Assembly (NCBI GenBank): GCA_017521325.1
Contig: JAFXCV010000075.1
Location: forward strand, 1 to 64,000
Reading direction: 5' to 3'
Source: Oscillospiraceae bacterium
Lineage (GTDB): Bacteria; Bacillota; Clostridia; Oscillospirales; Ruminococcaceae
Length of the DNA: 64,000 bases
Shown here: positions 40,550 to 48,387 of the stretch, one piece after another
Layout: each line of letters starts with the position of its first letter
Numbering within the stretch: the stretch's first letter is position 1
The notes under the pieces: model-generated
Seen by the model: the letters and a program-made list of their open reading frames with translations, nothing else
Told to the model about the DNA's origin: nothing
Databases searched by the model: none
Program-made: the position numbers and the translations under genes

Positions 40550-41479
40550 ATGGCAAAGAAAAAATCCCGTATGCCCCACAAGAATAAAACCAGCAACACG
40601 ACGCTCTACGTCTTTGTGGTCGTTGTGCTGTTTGCAATGGCATGCCTCAACGGCAGGTTTGCACAGCTTGAACAGGGATATTTTGCGGATGTGGATGCGG
40701 ATTTTCAGGTGCATGTCATTGACGTGGGACAGGCGGACAGCATTCTGGTGATCGCCGACGGCGAGGCGATGCTGATCGACGCTGCGGAAACAGGTGAAGC
40801 AGGCATTATCCGCAGCTATCTAAAAAACTGCGGCATTACAAAGCTCCGCTATGCGGCGGCAACCCACATGCACAATGATCACATCGGAGGATTTCCCGGT
40901 GTTTTGTCGGAAATTCCGGCAGAAACGGTGCTTGAACCCGTGTATGCGGATTCCCTCGTGCCGACGACGTCGATTTATGAGCGGTATCTGGATGCGGTCG
41001 ATGCATGCGGTGCGAAGCTCCATGCGGCAAAGGCAGGAGAAACCTTCACGCTTGGCGGTGCGGAGATCACGGTGCTTGGCCCTGTTTCTGAAAATGCCAA
41101 GAATCTGAACGATACTTCCCTCGTGCTGCGAGTGGAATATGGCAATGCAGCGTGTATTTTCACGGGGGATATGGAAACGCCCGAAGAAAAGGAGCTGCTC
41201 CAAAGCGGTGCAGACCTCAATGCGGACTTCCTCAAGGTCGGACACCACGGGGCGGACACCTCGTCGGGAAGAAGCTTCCTGTCCGCTGTTTCACCGCAGT
41301 ATGCGGCGATTTCCTGCGGCAAGGACAATGACTACGGACACCCCTCGCAAAAGGTACTTGACAGGCTTGCGGAATTCACAAAAGAGATTCACATTACCGC
41401 AGAGGAGGGCACGATCGTGTTCAGTTATGACAAGGAAACCGATACCTGCAAGCTCATTACGGAGCGAAATGCAGAATAA
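40550..41479 (+). CDS. MBL-fold metallohydrolase, ComEC C-terminal type
   Basis: An exported, membrane-anchored hydrolase of 309 residues. It has one N-terminal membrane span near 18-34 and a metallo-beta-lactamase domain resembling the C-terminal part of ComEC. Metal ligands lie in THMHNDHIGG near 105, FTGDME near 206 and GHHGADTSSG near 230. The start follows aacaggagaatggttc, 14 bases after ftsK. A DUF3006 gene follows 11 bases downstream, a pairing often seen with these hydrolases. The ComEC relative degrades DNA or nucleotides, but the substrate here is not known. Confidence 0.86.
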   Translation: MAKKKSRMPHKNKTSNTTLYVFVVVVLFAMACLNGRFAQLEQGYFADVDADFQVHVIDVGQADSILVIADGEAMLIDAAETGEAGIIRSYLKNCGITKLRYAAATHMHNDHIGGFPGVLSEIPAETVLEPVYADSLVPTTSIYERYLDAVDACGAKLHAAKAGETFTLGGAEITVLGPVSENAKNLNDTSLVLRVEYGNAACIFTGDMETPEEKELLQSGADLNADFLKVGHHGADTSSGRSFLSAVSPQYAAISCGKDNDYGHPSQKVLDRLAEFTKEIHITAEEGTIVFSYDKETDTCKLITERNAE

Positions 41480-41490
41480 GGAGAACAGAT

Positions 41491-41709
41491 ATGGATATCA
41501 TTGATCGTTTTGAAGGGGAATTTGCCGTGATCGAAACCGAGGACGGCACGCAGAATATTCCCCGCACACAGCTTCCCGAGGATGCAGCGGAGGGTGATGT
41601 GCTGCGCCGCACGGAAGACGGCTGGGATACCGATGCGGAAGCAACAAGGCAGCGCCGTGAAAGGCTTGCCGCACGCAGACGAAGAATGCTTTGTGGAGGA
41701 AACAAATGA
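41491..41709 (+). CDS. DUF3006 protein
   Basis: A small protein of 72 residues with the DUF3006 pattern: MDIIDRFEGEFAVIETEDG, then IPRTQLPEDAAEGDVL, and a strongly basic tail (RQRRERLAARRRRM). The fold is probably a small beta-barrel. It sits between the MBL-fold gene and the BaiN-like gene; its stop overlaps the next ATG (ATGA). Function unknown. Confidence 0.88.
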   Translation: MDIIDRFEGEFAVIETEDGTQNIPRTQLPEDAAEGDVLRRTEDGWDTDAEATRQRRERLAARRRRMLCGGNK

Positions 41710-42917
41710 AAACAATCGTCATCGGCGGCGGTGCCGCAGGCTGCTTTGCGGCAATTCATGCGGCATATTACGGTGAGCAGGTGCTGCTGATCGAGAAGAA
41801 CAAGATGATCGGAAAAAAGCTTCGCATCACCGGCAAGGGCCGCTGCAATCTAACCAATGACTGCGACCTTGATACCTTGATGAAGAATATCCCCTGCGGC
41901 GGCAGATTTCTGTACAGTGCCTTTGCGGCATGCTCACCGCAGGATGTGATGGCATATTTTGAAAACCTCGGCGTGCGCCTGAAGGTCGAGCGTGGAAACC
42001 GTGTGTTCCCCGTCAGCGATCAGGCGGCAGAGATTGTGCAGGCATTGCATGACGAGCTGCGGCGCACGGGCGTGGAGCTTACGACCGGAACTGTCACGGA
42101 GCTTCTGATCGAAGACGGCGTGTGTAAGGGTGTGCGCTGCGGTGAGAAAACCTATCGTGGGGATCGTGTGATCCTTGCGGCAGGGGGAGCGACCTACCCC
42201 GGAACAGGCTCCGAGGGCGACAGCTACCGCCTTGCACAGCAGGCAGGACATACCATCAGCCCCCTGCGTCCGTCCCTTGTTCCGCTGGAAACACTGGAAC
42301 GTTATTGCGCAGAGATGATGGGAATTTCCCTCAAGAACGTCACACTTCGCCTGAAACTCGACGGCAAAACGATTTTTGAGGAACAGGGCGAAATGCTGTT
42401 CACGCATTTCGGCGTGTCGGGTCCTCTTGTGCTGAGCGCATCGGCGCATATGGACAAGGAGGGAACATACACCCTTCATATTGATATGAAGCCCGCACTG
42501 GATATGGAAATGCTCGACAAACGGCTGCAGCGTGAAATTGCAGCACAGCCCAACAAGCAGCTGCCCTCGCTTATGAGAAAGCTCGTTCCGGCAGGCATGG
42601 TTTCCCCCATGCTCGGAAGATGTGCATTTCCGCCGTATCTGCGTGGAAACTCCCTGACACGGGAACAACGCAGACGTATCTGCGAGGTGCTCAAGGATTT
42701 CAGCTTCACCGTGAGGGGGACACGCCCCATTGCGGAGGGTATCATCACAAGGGGCGGCGTGCTTTGCAAGGAGGTTTCCCCGAAAACGATGGAATCCAAG
42801 CTCGTCCCGGGACTCTATTTTGCAGGCGAAGTGCTGGATGCGGACGCCTACACAGGCGGCTTCAACCTCCAGATCGCCTTTTCTACAGCATATCTTGCGG
42901 CAGGAGCGTGCCGCTGA
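41706..42917 (+). CDS. BaiN/HI0933-family FAD-dependent oxidoreductase
   Basis: A flavoprotein of 403 residues. The FAD dinucleotide fold is IVIGGGAAGCFAA at the start, followed by the family signature KKLRITGKGRCNLTN near 38, GDRVILAAGGATYPGTGSEGD near 155 and the C-terminal loop GLYFAGEVLDADAYTGGFNLQ near 370. BaiN itself reduces bile-acid intermediates, but this broad family is found in most bacteria and its usual substrate is unsettled. The start at 41706 follows gtggaggaaacaa. It precedes cmk-plsC-ispH-rpsA, a gene order widely kept in clostridia. Confidence 0.88.
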   Translation: MKTIVIGGGAAGCFAAIHAAYYGEQVLLIEKNKMIGKKLRITGKGRCNLTNDCDLDTLMKNIPCGGRFLYSAFAACSPQDVMAYFENLGVRLKVERGNRVFPVSDQAAEIVQALHDELRRTGVELTTGTVTELLIEDGVCKGVRCGEKTYRGDRVILAAGGATYPGTGSEGDSYRLAQQAGHTISPLRPSLVPLETLERYCAEMMGISLKNVTLRLKLDGKTIFEEQGEMLFTHFGVSGPLVLSASAHMDKEGTYTLHIDMKPALDMEMLDKRLQREIAAQPNKQLPSLMRKLVPAGMVSPMLGRCAFPPYLRGNSLTREQRRRICEVLKDFSFTVRGTRPIAEGIITRGGVLCKEVSPKTMESKLVPGLYFAGEVLDADAYTGGFNLQIAFSTAYLAAGACR

Positions 42918-42978
42918 ATAGACGGGGAATCTCTGAAAAACCGAGTTCAGAGGTTGCCTACATATAAAGGAGAAAAAT

Positions 42979-43644
42979 ATGAAAACCATCAATATTGCCA
43001 TTGACGGCCCGAGTGGTGCCGGAAAAAGCAGCATTTCCCGCACTGTTGCCAATGAACTGGGCTTTATTCATGCGGATACGGGTGCGATGTACCGTGCGAT
43101 CGGTCTGTACGCCATCCGTCATGACTGTCTGGAGCCGGAAAAGCTGATTGAGAAGCTGAAAAACATCCGTGTGGAGCTGAAATTCATCGGCGGTGTGCAG
43201 CGTGTGCTGCTGTGCGGTGAGGATGTTTCCGATTATATCCGCAGCCCCGAGGTTTCCATGGCGGCATCCGCTGTTTCTGCAGTGGGTGAGGTGAGAGCGC
43301 ATCTTCTGGATTTGCAGAAGAAAATCGCAGCCGAAAACAACGTCATTATGGACGGCAGGGACATCGGCGCTGTGATCCTGCCGCATGCGGATCTCAAGAT
43401 CTTCCTGACCGCTTCCGCCGAGGAGCGTGCCAGCCGCCGCTATCTGGAACTGCGTGAAAAGCCTGATTGTCCGCCCTATGAGAAGATTTTGGAGGATATC
43501 GTGCAGCGTGACTACAACGATTCCCACCGTGCCATCGCACCCCTGCAGAAGGCAGAGGATGCGGTGCTTCTGGATACATCCAACATGGGCTTTAACGAAG
43601 TGGTTGAGCATGTAACAGCGATGATCCGTGAAATTCTGGATTAA
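42979..43644 (+). CDS. cmk: Cytidylate kinase
   Basis: Phosphorylates CMP and dCMP with ATP. The 221 residues include the P-loop IDGPSGAGKSS near 8, the CMP-binding DTGAMYRAIGLYA near 33 and the lid DGRDIGAVILPHAD near 122. The start follows aaaggagaaaat. plsC begins 13 bases after the stop. Confidence 0.96.
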   Translation: MKTINIAIDGPSGAGKSSISRTVANELGFIHADTGAMYRAIGLYAIRHDCLEPEKLIEKLKNIRVELKFIGGVQRVLLCGEDVSDYIRSPEVSMAASAVSAVGEVRAHLLDLQKKIAAENNVIMDGRDIGAVILPHADLKIFLTASAEERASRRYLELREKPDCPPYEKILEDIVQRDYNDSHRAIAPLQKAEDAVLLDTSNMGFNEVVEHVTAMIREILD

Positions 43645-43657
43645 ATGAGGTGCGGTT

Positions 43658-44317
43658 ATGTATGCAGTCGTTGTATTTCTTGTGAGAATCGCCTATGCCA
43701 TCTGGTATAATGTCAAGGTCGAGGGCAGGGAGAATATCCCGAAAAAGGGGAACTTCCTCTTTGCTTCCAACCACCGCAGCTATGCCGATCCCGTTCTGGT
43801 CGTGATCTGCGGCAGGGGCAGATTCAGCTTTATGGCAAAATCGGAGCTGTTTGAAAATAAGGCGTTCGGCTGGCTCATCCGTGCGCTGGGCGCATTCCCC
43901 GTGGAGCGTGGAAAGGGCGATACCGCCGCCATTGACCGTGCCATTGACCGCCTGAAGGGCGGCTCCCATCTGCTGATCTTCCCCGAGGGAACACGCAGCA
44001 AGACGGGCAGAGTCGGAAGGGGCAAAACGGGCGTTGCACTTATTGCCGCAAAGGCAGGCGTGGACGTGATCCCGGTTGGCATCAATTTTGAAGGAAAGCT
44101 GCATTTCCGCAGCAAAATCATTGTCCGATACGGAAAGCCCATTCCTGCGTCGCAGTTTGTAATTGCAGAGGATCTGTCCGACCGTGATCTCCTGCGCACG
44201 CTCAAGCGTGATGTGGTACCGCCGATTATGGACGGAATCAAGGCACTGGTGGATGAACCCGAAATTCTGCCGGAGGAATCCGTGCAGGAAAGTGAAACCG
44301 AAAAGGAGATGACCTGA
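43658..44317 (+). CDS. plsC: 1-acyl-sn-glycerol-3-phosphate acyltransferase
   Basis: Adds the second acyl chain to lysophosphatidic acid to make phosphatidic acid. The 219 residues carry the catalytic NHRSYADPV motif near 42, the substrate loop FPEGTRSKTG near 110 and a hydrophobic N-terminus. The last 25 residues are acidic and outside the usual domain. The start follows atgaggtgcgg. One base separates its stop from the TTG start of ispH-rpsA. Confidence 0.94.
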   Translation: MYAVVVFLVRIAYAIWYNVKVEGRENIPKKGNFLFASNHRSYADPVLVVICGRGRFSFMAKSELFENKAFGWLIRALGAFPVERGKGDTAAIDRAIDRLKGGSHLLIFPEGTRSKTGRVGRGKTGVALIAAKAGVDVIPVGINFEGKLHFRSKIIVRYGKPIPASQFVIAEDLSDRDLLRTLKRDVVPPIMDGIKALVDEPEILPEESVQESETEKEMT

Positions 44318-44318
44318 T

Positions 44319-46307
44319 TTGCAGATCACTGTCGCAAAATCCGCAGGCTTCTGCTTCGGCGTGAACCGAGCCGTGCAGATGGTCTATGAAGCACTCGAAC
44401 GCAAGGAATCCGTTGCAACACTCGGCCCCATCATCCACAACAAGGATGTTGTGGATGATATGGTCAGACGTGGCGCACGCATTATTGAGGATATCAGCGA
44501 GCTTCGCCCCGACGAGCATGTCGTGATTCGTTCCCATGGTGTGGGAAGGAAGGTCTATGAGGAAATTGCAAAGCTTGGCAATCCCGTGATCGACGCTACC
44601 TGCCCGTTCGTTGCGAGGATCCATAAAATCGTTGCGGAGAAAACCGCCGAGGGGTATTTCATCCTCATCGCAGGCGATGAGAGCCATCCCGAGGTGCAGG
44701 GAATTGTCGGTCATTGTGAACAAAATTGCTTTGTTTTCAAGGATGAATTTGTGCTAAAGGACTATTTTTCGAAATTCCCAAAAAATTTTCAGAAAAAGCT
44801 TGCAATCGTTTCCCAAACAACGTATAATAGTATAATATGGGGAGAGTGTTTAAAGTATCTTCCTAAAGATGATCCGAATATCGTAGTCTATGACACGATC
44901 TGCAGTGCAACCGAGACAAGACAGTCCGATGCTGCGGCACTTGCGGCGCAATCCGACTGCATGATTGTCATCGGCGGCAGACACAGCTCCAATACCGTCA
45001 AGCTGTATGATGTCAGCTCTGGGTATTGCAAGACGTATCACATCGAGAATGCGGACGAGCTTAACACTTTAGACCTGTTCAATGCTGAGAAAATCGGCAT
45101 TACAGCCGGTGCGTCAACGCCGGCGCATATAATTAAGGAGGTAGTATCTACTATGGACGAAATGATGAACAAGGAAATGACAGAGGAGGATATCGATTTT
45201 GCGCAGGCAATCGATGAAACCTTCAAGAAATTACATACGGGAGCAAGAGTCAAGGGCATCGTTATGAACGTGAACAACAGCGAAGTCATCGTTGATCTGG
45301 GCGCAAAGCAGACAGGCAGTGTACCTGCATCTGAGCTGACAAGCGATCCCGGCAAGAAGCCTTCCGATGTTGTAAGCGTAGGCGATGAGATCGACCTGAT
45401 CGTTATCAAGGTAAGCGACCTCGACGGCATGGCAACTCTGTCCAAGAAGAGAGTGGACGAGCAGGCAGGCGTTGAAAAGGTTATCAAGGCGAAGGAAGAA
45501 GGCACAGTTCTGACTGCAACCGTAAGCGCAATTGTAAAGGGCGGCGTAAACGTATACTACGAGGGCGTTCGCATCTTCATTCCCGCATCCCAGACAGGTC
45601 TGCCCCGTGAGGCATCTCTGGACGGCATGAAGGGTCAGGAAGTAAAGTTCGTTGTTCTGGAAGTTCCGGAGCAGAGAAGAAAGTCCGCAGTAGGCTCCAT
45701 CAAGGCTGTTCTGCGTCAGGAGAAGGAAGCTGCAAAGGCTAAGTTCTGGGAAACTGCTGAAGTAGGCAAGGAGTACGAGGGCGAGGTTAAGTCCCTGACA
45801 AACTACGGTGCATTTGTAGATCTGGGCGGCATTGACGGTATGGTTCACATCTCCGAGCTGAGCTGGAACAGAATCAAGCATCCGAGACAGGTTGTATCCG
45901 AGGGTGATGTTCTGAAGGTATACATCAAGGAGCTGGATCCCGAGAACGACAGAATTTCTCTGGGCTACAAGAAGACCGAGGACAATCCTTGGGAGCAGTT
46001 CAAGGCTAACTACGAGATCGGCGATGTTGTAACAGCGAAGATTGTTTCCATTACAACATTCGGCGCATTTGCACAGATCGTTGATGGCGTGGATGGTCTG
46101 ATCCACATTTCTCAGCTGGCTGACCGCCGTGTTGAGAATGTAAAGGACGTTGTTGCAGTTGGCGACGAGGTACAGGTAAAGATCACAGGTATCGACCTTG
46201 AGAACAGCCGTATTTCTCTGTCCATGCGTGCTCTGCTGGAAGAAGCAGATGAGGATGCAGAGGATGCAGACTACGAGGCAGAAGAAGAGGCAGAGGACGA
46301 GGAATAA
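44319..46307 (+). CDS. ispH: IspH-ribosomal protein S1 fusion
   Basis: A fusion of 662 residues. Residues 1-280 are HMBPP reductase, the last enzyme of the non-mevalonate isoprenoid pathway; its iron-sulfur ligands are in GFCFGVNRAV near 12, DATCPFVARIH near 96 and ICSATETRQ near 194. Residues 305-640 hold four S1 RNA-binding repeats (for example GAFVDLGGIDGMVHISEL and GAFAQIVDGVDGLIHISQL), then an acidic tail. The start is TTG, after aaaggagatgacctga. Such fusions are known in clostridia. At 45135-45155 an internal aaggagg and ATG (residue 279) could start free S1. A terminator follows. Confidence 0.94.
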   Translation: MQITVAKSAGFCFGVNRAVQMVYEALERKESVATLGPIIHNKDVVDDMVRRGARIIEDISELRPDEHVVIRSHGVGRKVYEEIAKLGNPVIDATCPFVARIHKIVAEKTAEGYFILIAGDESHPEVQGIVGHCEQNCFVFKDEFVLKDYFSKFPKNFQKKLAIVSQTTYNSIIWGECLKYLPKDDPNIVVYDTICSATETRQSDAAALAAQSDCMIVIGGRHSSNTVKLYDVSSGYCKTYHIENADELNTLDLFNAEKIGITAGASTPAHIIKEVVSTMDEMMNKEMTEEDIDFAQAIDETFKKLHTGARVKGIVMNVNNSEVIVDLGAKQTGSVPASELTSDPGKKPSDVVSVGDEIDLIVIKVSDLDGMATLSKKRVDEQAGVEKVIKAKEEGTVLTATVSAIVKGGVNVYYEGVRIFIPASQTGLPREASLDGMKGQEVKFVVLEVPEQRRKSAVGSIKAVLRQEKEAAKAKFWETAEVGKEYEGEVKSLTNYGAFVDLGGIDGMVHISELSWNRIKHPRQVVSEGDVLKVYIKELDPENDRISLGYKKTEDNPWEQFKANYEIGDVVTAKIVSITTFGAFAQIVDGVDGLIHISQLADRRVENVKDVVAVGDEVQVKITGIDLENSRISLSMRALLEEADEDAEDADYEAEEEAEDEE

Positions 46308-46341
46308 TCCCTCCGTCTGCTGAATTATCAGTAAATACAGT

Positions 46342-46374
46342 GCCCCCGATGGTGAATCGGGGGCTTTTTTTTTT
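46342..46374 (+). terminator. Terminator of the cmk-ispH operon
   Basis: Nine-base stem gcccccgat/atcgggggc (46342-46350 and 46356-46364) followed by ten T residues: the strongest terminator in the window. Confidence 0.95.
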
Positions 46375-46410
46375 ATAGAAGAGAGAATGAGAAATAAAGA
46401 AGAATGAATA

Positions 46411-46440
46411 AAAAATGCGGAGCATTGGCTCCGCATTTTT
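46411..46440 (-). terminator. Terminator of pyk
   Basis: Stem aaaaatgcggagc/gctccgcattttt (46411-46423 and 46428-46440) with loop attg, eight bases past the pyk stop. It also has T residues on plus. Confidence 0.88.
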
Positions 46441-46448
46441 AGTTTTAT

Positions 46449-47867
46449 TTAAATCCGTTCTACCTTCATCAGGTTTGTCATGCCGGTAATTCCCAGCGGC
46501 ACGCCTGCGGTGATGACCACGAGATCCCCGTCCTGGACGATGCCGTGTTCCTTTGCAGCGGCAACTGCCTTTGCAAAAAGTGTATCCGTGTTGGTTTCCT
46601 CGTCGATAACAAGGGGAGTCACGCCCCAGCTCATGTTCATCTGGCGCTGGTTCTCTTCATCCGTTGTGCAGCCGATGATGGGGAATGCCGGACGATACTT
46701 GGAGATCAGCCGTGCTGTATGACCACGCTTTGTGACGGTGATGATTGCCTTGGCATTCAGGTCATGCGCCGTTGTGACCGTAGCGTGTGCAATGCCCTCG
46801 GCAATGCTTGCATTGACCGATTCCTTGCGGATGTCGAATGCATGCTTGTAGTCGATGTTCTTCTCCGTGGTTGCAGCAATCAGATCCATCGTGCGGACAA
46901 CCTCTACGGGGAACTGACCGGCAGCTGTTTCTCCGGAGAGCATGATGGCACTTGTGCCGTCATAGATGGCATTAGCCACGTCCGTGATCTCCGCACGGGT
47001 CGGACGGGGATTGCTGATCATAGATTCGAGCATCTGCGTTGCAGTGATGACCTGCTTACCTGCGTTGTATCCCTTGGAAATCAGCTCCTTCTGGATTGCA
47101 GGAATCTGCTCAAAGGGGATCTCCACGCCCATGTCGCCACGGGCAACCATGATGCCATCGGAAACCTCAAGAATTTCGTCAATGTTCTGCACGCCCTCAA
47201 GATTTTCGATCTTGGCGATGATACGCACATTGAACCAGCCGAGGCTGTGGGTGAATTTCCGCAGATAGTTGATATCCGCCGAGGTGCGCACAAAGCTTGC
47301 GGCGATGAAATCGTAGCCCATTTTTGCGCCGAATTCCAGATCGCTCATATCTGCGTCGCTCAGATAGGGCATCGAGAGCTGCACACCCGGAACGTTGATG
47401 CTCTTGTTATTGGAAAGCACGCCGCCGTGAATGACACGGCAGATGATATCGGTCTTGTTGATCTTTTCAACGAGCAGTTCAACCAGACCATCGTTGATGA
47501 GGATACGGGTGCCGATGGACACATCCTGCGGGAGCTTGGGGAATGTGATGCTGCCCACTTCATTTGTGCAGGGGACATCGAGCGTTGTGAGGGTGTAGAG
47601 GTCGCCGTCGAAGATCTCAACGGGCTTGTCATCCACGAATTTGCGCAGACGCACCTCGGGTCCTCTGGTATCGAGCATGGTTGCGATCGGAAGCTGCAGC
47701 TCCGAGCGCAGACGAACGATTTCACGGAATCTCTTTTCGTGCGTTGCATAATCGCCGTGCGAAAAGTTGAATCTTGCGACATTCATGCCTGCGAGCATCA
47801 TTTCACGCAGGATGTTCTCATCATCCGTTGCAGGCCCGATGGTGCATACGATTTTGGTCTTTCTCAT
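46449..47867 (-). CDS. pyk: Pyruvate kinase
   Basis: Converts phosphoenolpyruvate and ADP to pyruvate and ATP. The 472 residues have the expected order: RKTKIVCTIGPA at the start, NFSHGDYATH near 36, the barrel ligand loop IIAKIENLEGVQNIDEI near 215, MVARGDMGVEIPFE near 240 and GETAAGQFPVEVV near 310, then a C-terminal allosteric domain ending GITGMTNLMKVERI. It lacks the extra PEP-utiliser domain found in some clostridial enzymes. I start at 47867 because ggagtg lies eight bases upstream; the GTG at 47876 lies in that ribosome site. Two promoters from a duplicated region drive it. Confidence 0.96.
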   Translation of the reverse strand: MRKTKIVCTIGPATDDENILREMMLAGMNVARFNFSHGDYATHEKRFREIVRLRSELQLPIATMLDTRGPEVRLRKFVDDKPVEIFDGDLYTLTTLDVPCTNEVGSITFPKLPQDVSIGTRILINDGLVELLVEKINKTDIICRVIHGGVLSNNKSINVPGVQLSMPYLSDADMSDLEFGAKMGYDFIAASFVRTSADINYLRKFTHSLGWFNVRIIAKIENLEGVQNIDEILEVSDGIMVARGDMGVEIPFEQIPAIQKELISKGYNAGKQVITATQMLESMISNPRPTRAEITDVANAIYDGTSAIMLSGETAAGQFPVEVVRTMDLIAATTEKNIDYKHAFDIRKESVNASIAEGIAHATVTTAHDLNAKAIITVTKRGHTARLISKYRPAFPIIGCTTDEENQRQMNMSWGVTPLVIDEETNTDTLFAKAVAAAKEHGIVQDGDLVVITAGVPLGITGMTNLMKVERI

Positions 47868-47888
47868 AATCAGCACTCCGTTTCTTTA

Positions 47889-47958
47889 ATATGGCATCGC
47901 TCATGGAACGAAAAGATTACGCCATTTTATATGATACCCCTACCTTTGCAGATTGCAA
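47889..47958 (-). promoter_or_regulatory. Proximal pyk promoter (copy 1 of a duplicated region)
   Basis: Minus strand: TTGCAA (47953-47958), 16 bases, TATCAT (47931-47936). The 52 bases 47889-47940 repeat at 48112-48163. Confidence 0.6.
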
Positions 47959-47987
47959 GCATAATTGGATTCAAAAGGCGATAGCCT

Positions 47988-48082
47988 TTGGCGGGTTGGG
48001 GGGCGCAGCCCCCGTCCTTAAAGCCCCTCCCCTCGGGGAGGGGTTGGGGGTGGGGGAATCATCAAGGTGCTAACCCCAGAAA
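47988..48082 (+). repeat. Dispersed GC-rich hairpin element between the two pyk promoters
   Basis: Starts ttggcggg, then ggggg-cgcag-ccccc, then cccctcccc-tc-ggggagggg, a G-rich tail and gctaaccccagaaaa. It matches the element at 13344-13434 in order and ends. It lies inside the transcript from the distal pyk promoter, on the opposite sense. Confidence 0.8.
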
Positions 48083-48111
48083 AGTACCTGCATTTATTTG
48101 CCGGAGTAATC

Positions 48112-48182
48112 ATATGGCATCGCTCATGGAACGAAAAATTTACGCCATTTTATATTATACCCCCATTGTTTTCCATTTGCAA
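48112..48182 (-). promoter_or_regulatory. Distal pyk promoter (copy 2 of the duplicated region)
   Basis: Minus strand: TTGCAA (48177-48182), 17 bases, consensus TATAAT (48154-48159). It is better than the proximal copy in both spacing and -10. The downstream 52 bases match 47889-47940 at all but about three positions. Confidence 0.8.
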
Positions 48183-48285
48183 GCACGTTTATGTTAAATT
48201 TATGTCAAATTCCAAAGATTGGTGGAATTCCTTAAAACCGTATTTATACTGCAAAAAAATTCTACTGAAAAATTTTTTGCAGCCC

Positions 48286-48314
48286 TTTTCAAAACGTCCG
48301 GAATCGTGTATAAT
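48286..48314 (+). promoter_or_regulatory. Promoter of the DUF1538-PII operon
   Basis: TTTTCA (48286-48291), 17 bases, TATAAT (48309-48314). The -35 is weak. A leader of about 70 nt follows with no structure I recognise. Confidence 0.55.
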
Positions 48315-48387
48315 ATAAATAGGTACATTTTTAGCACGGAATGACAGCGTTTTCTGTGCACCAGATCATACAGAAAGGGTGATGTCA

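Noticed and set aside
44820..44842. TATAAT-like boxes inside ispH as an internal promoter for S1
   Set aside because: They lie in coding sequence without a matching -35 at proper spacing; the internal ribosome site is better supported than an internal promoter.
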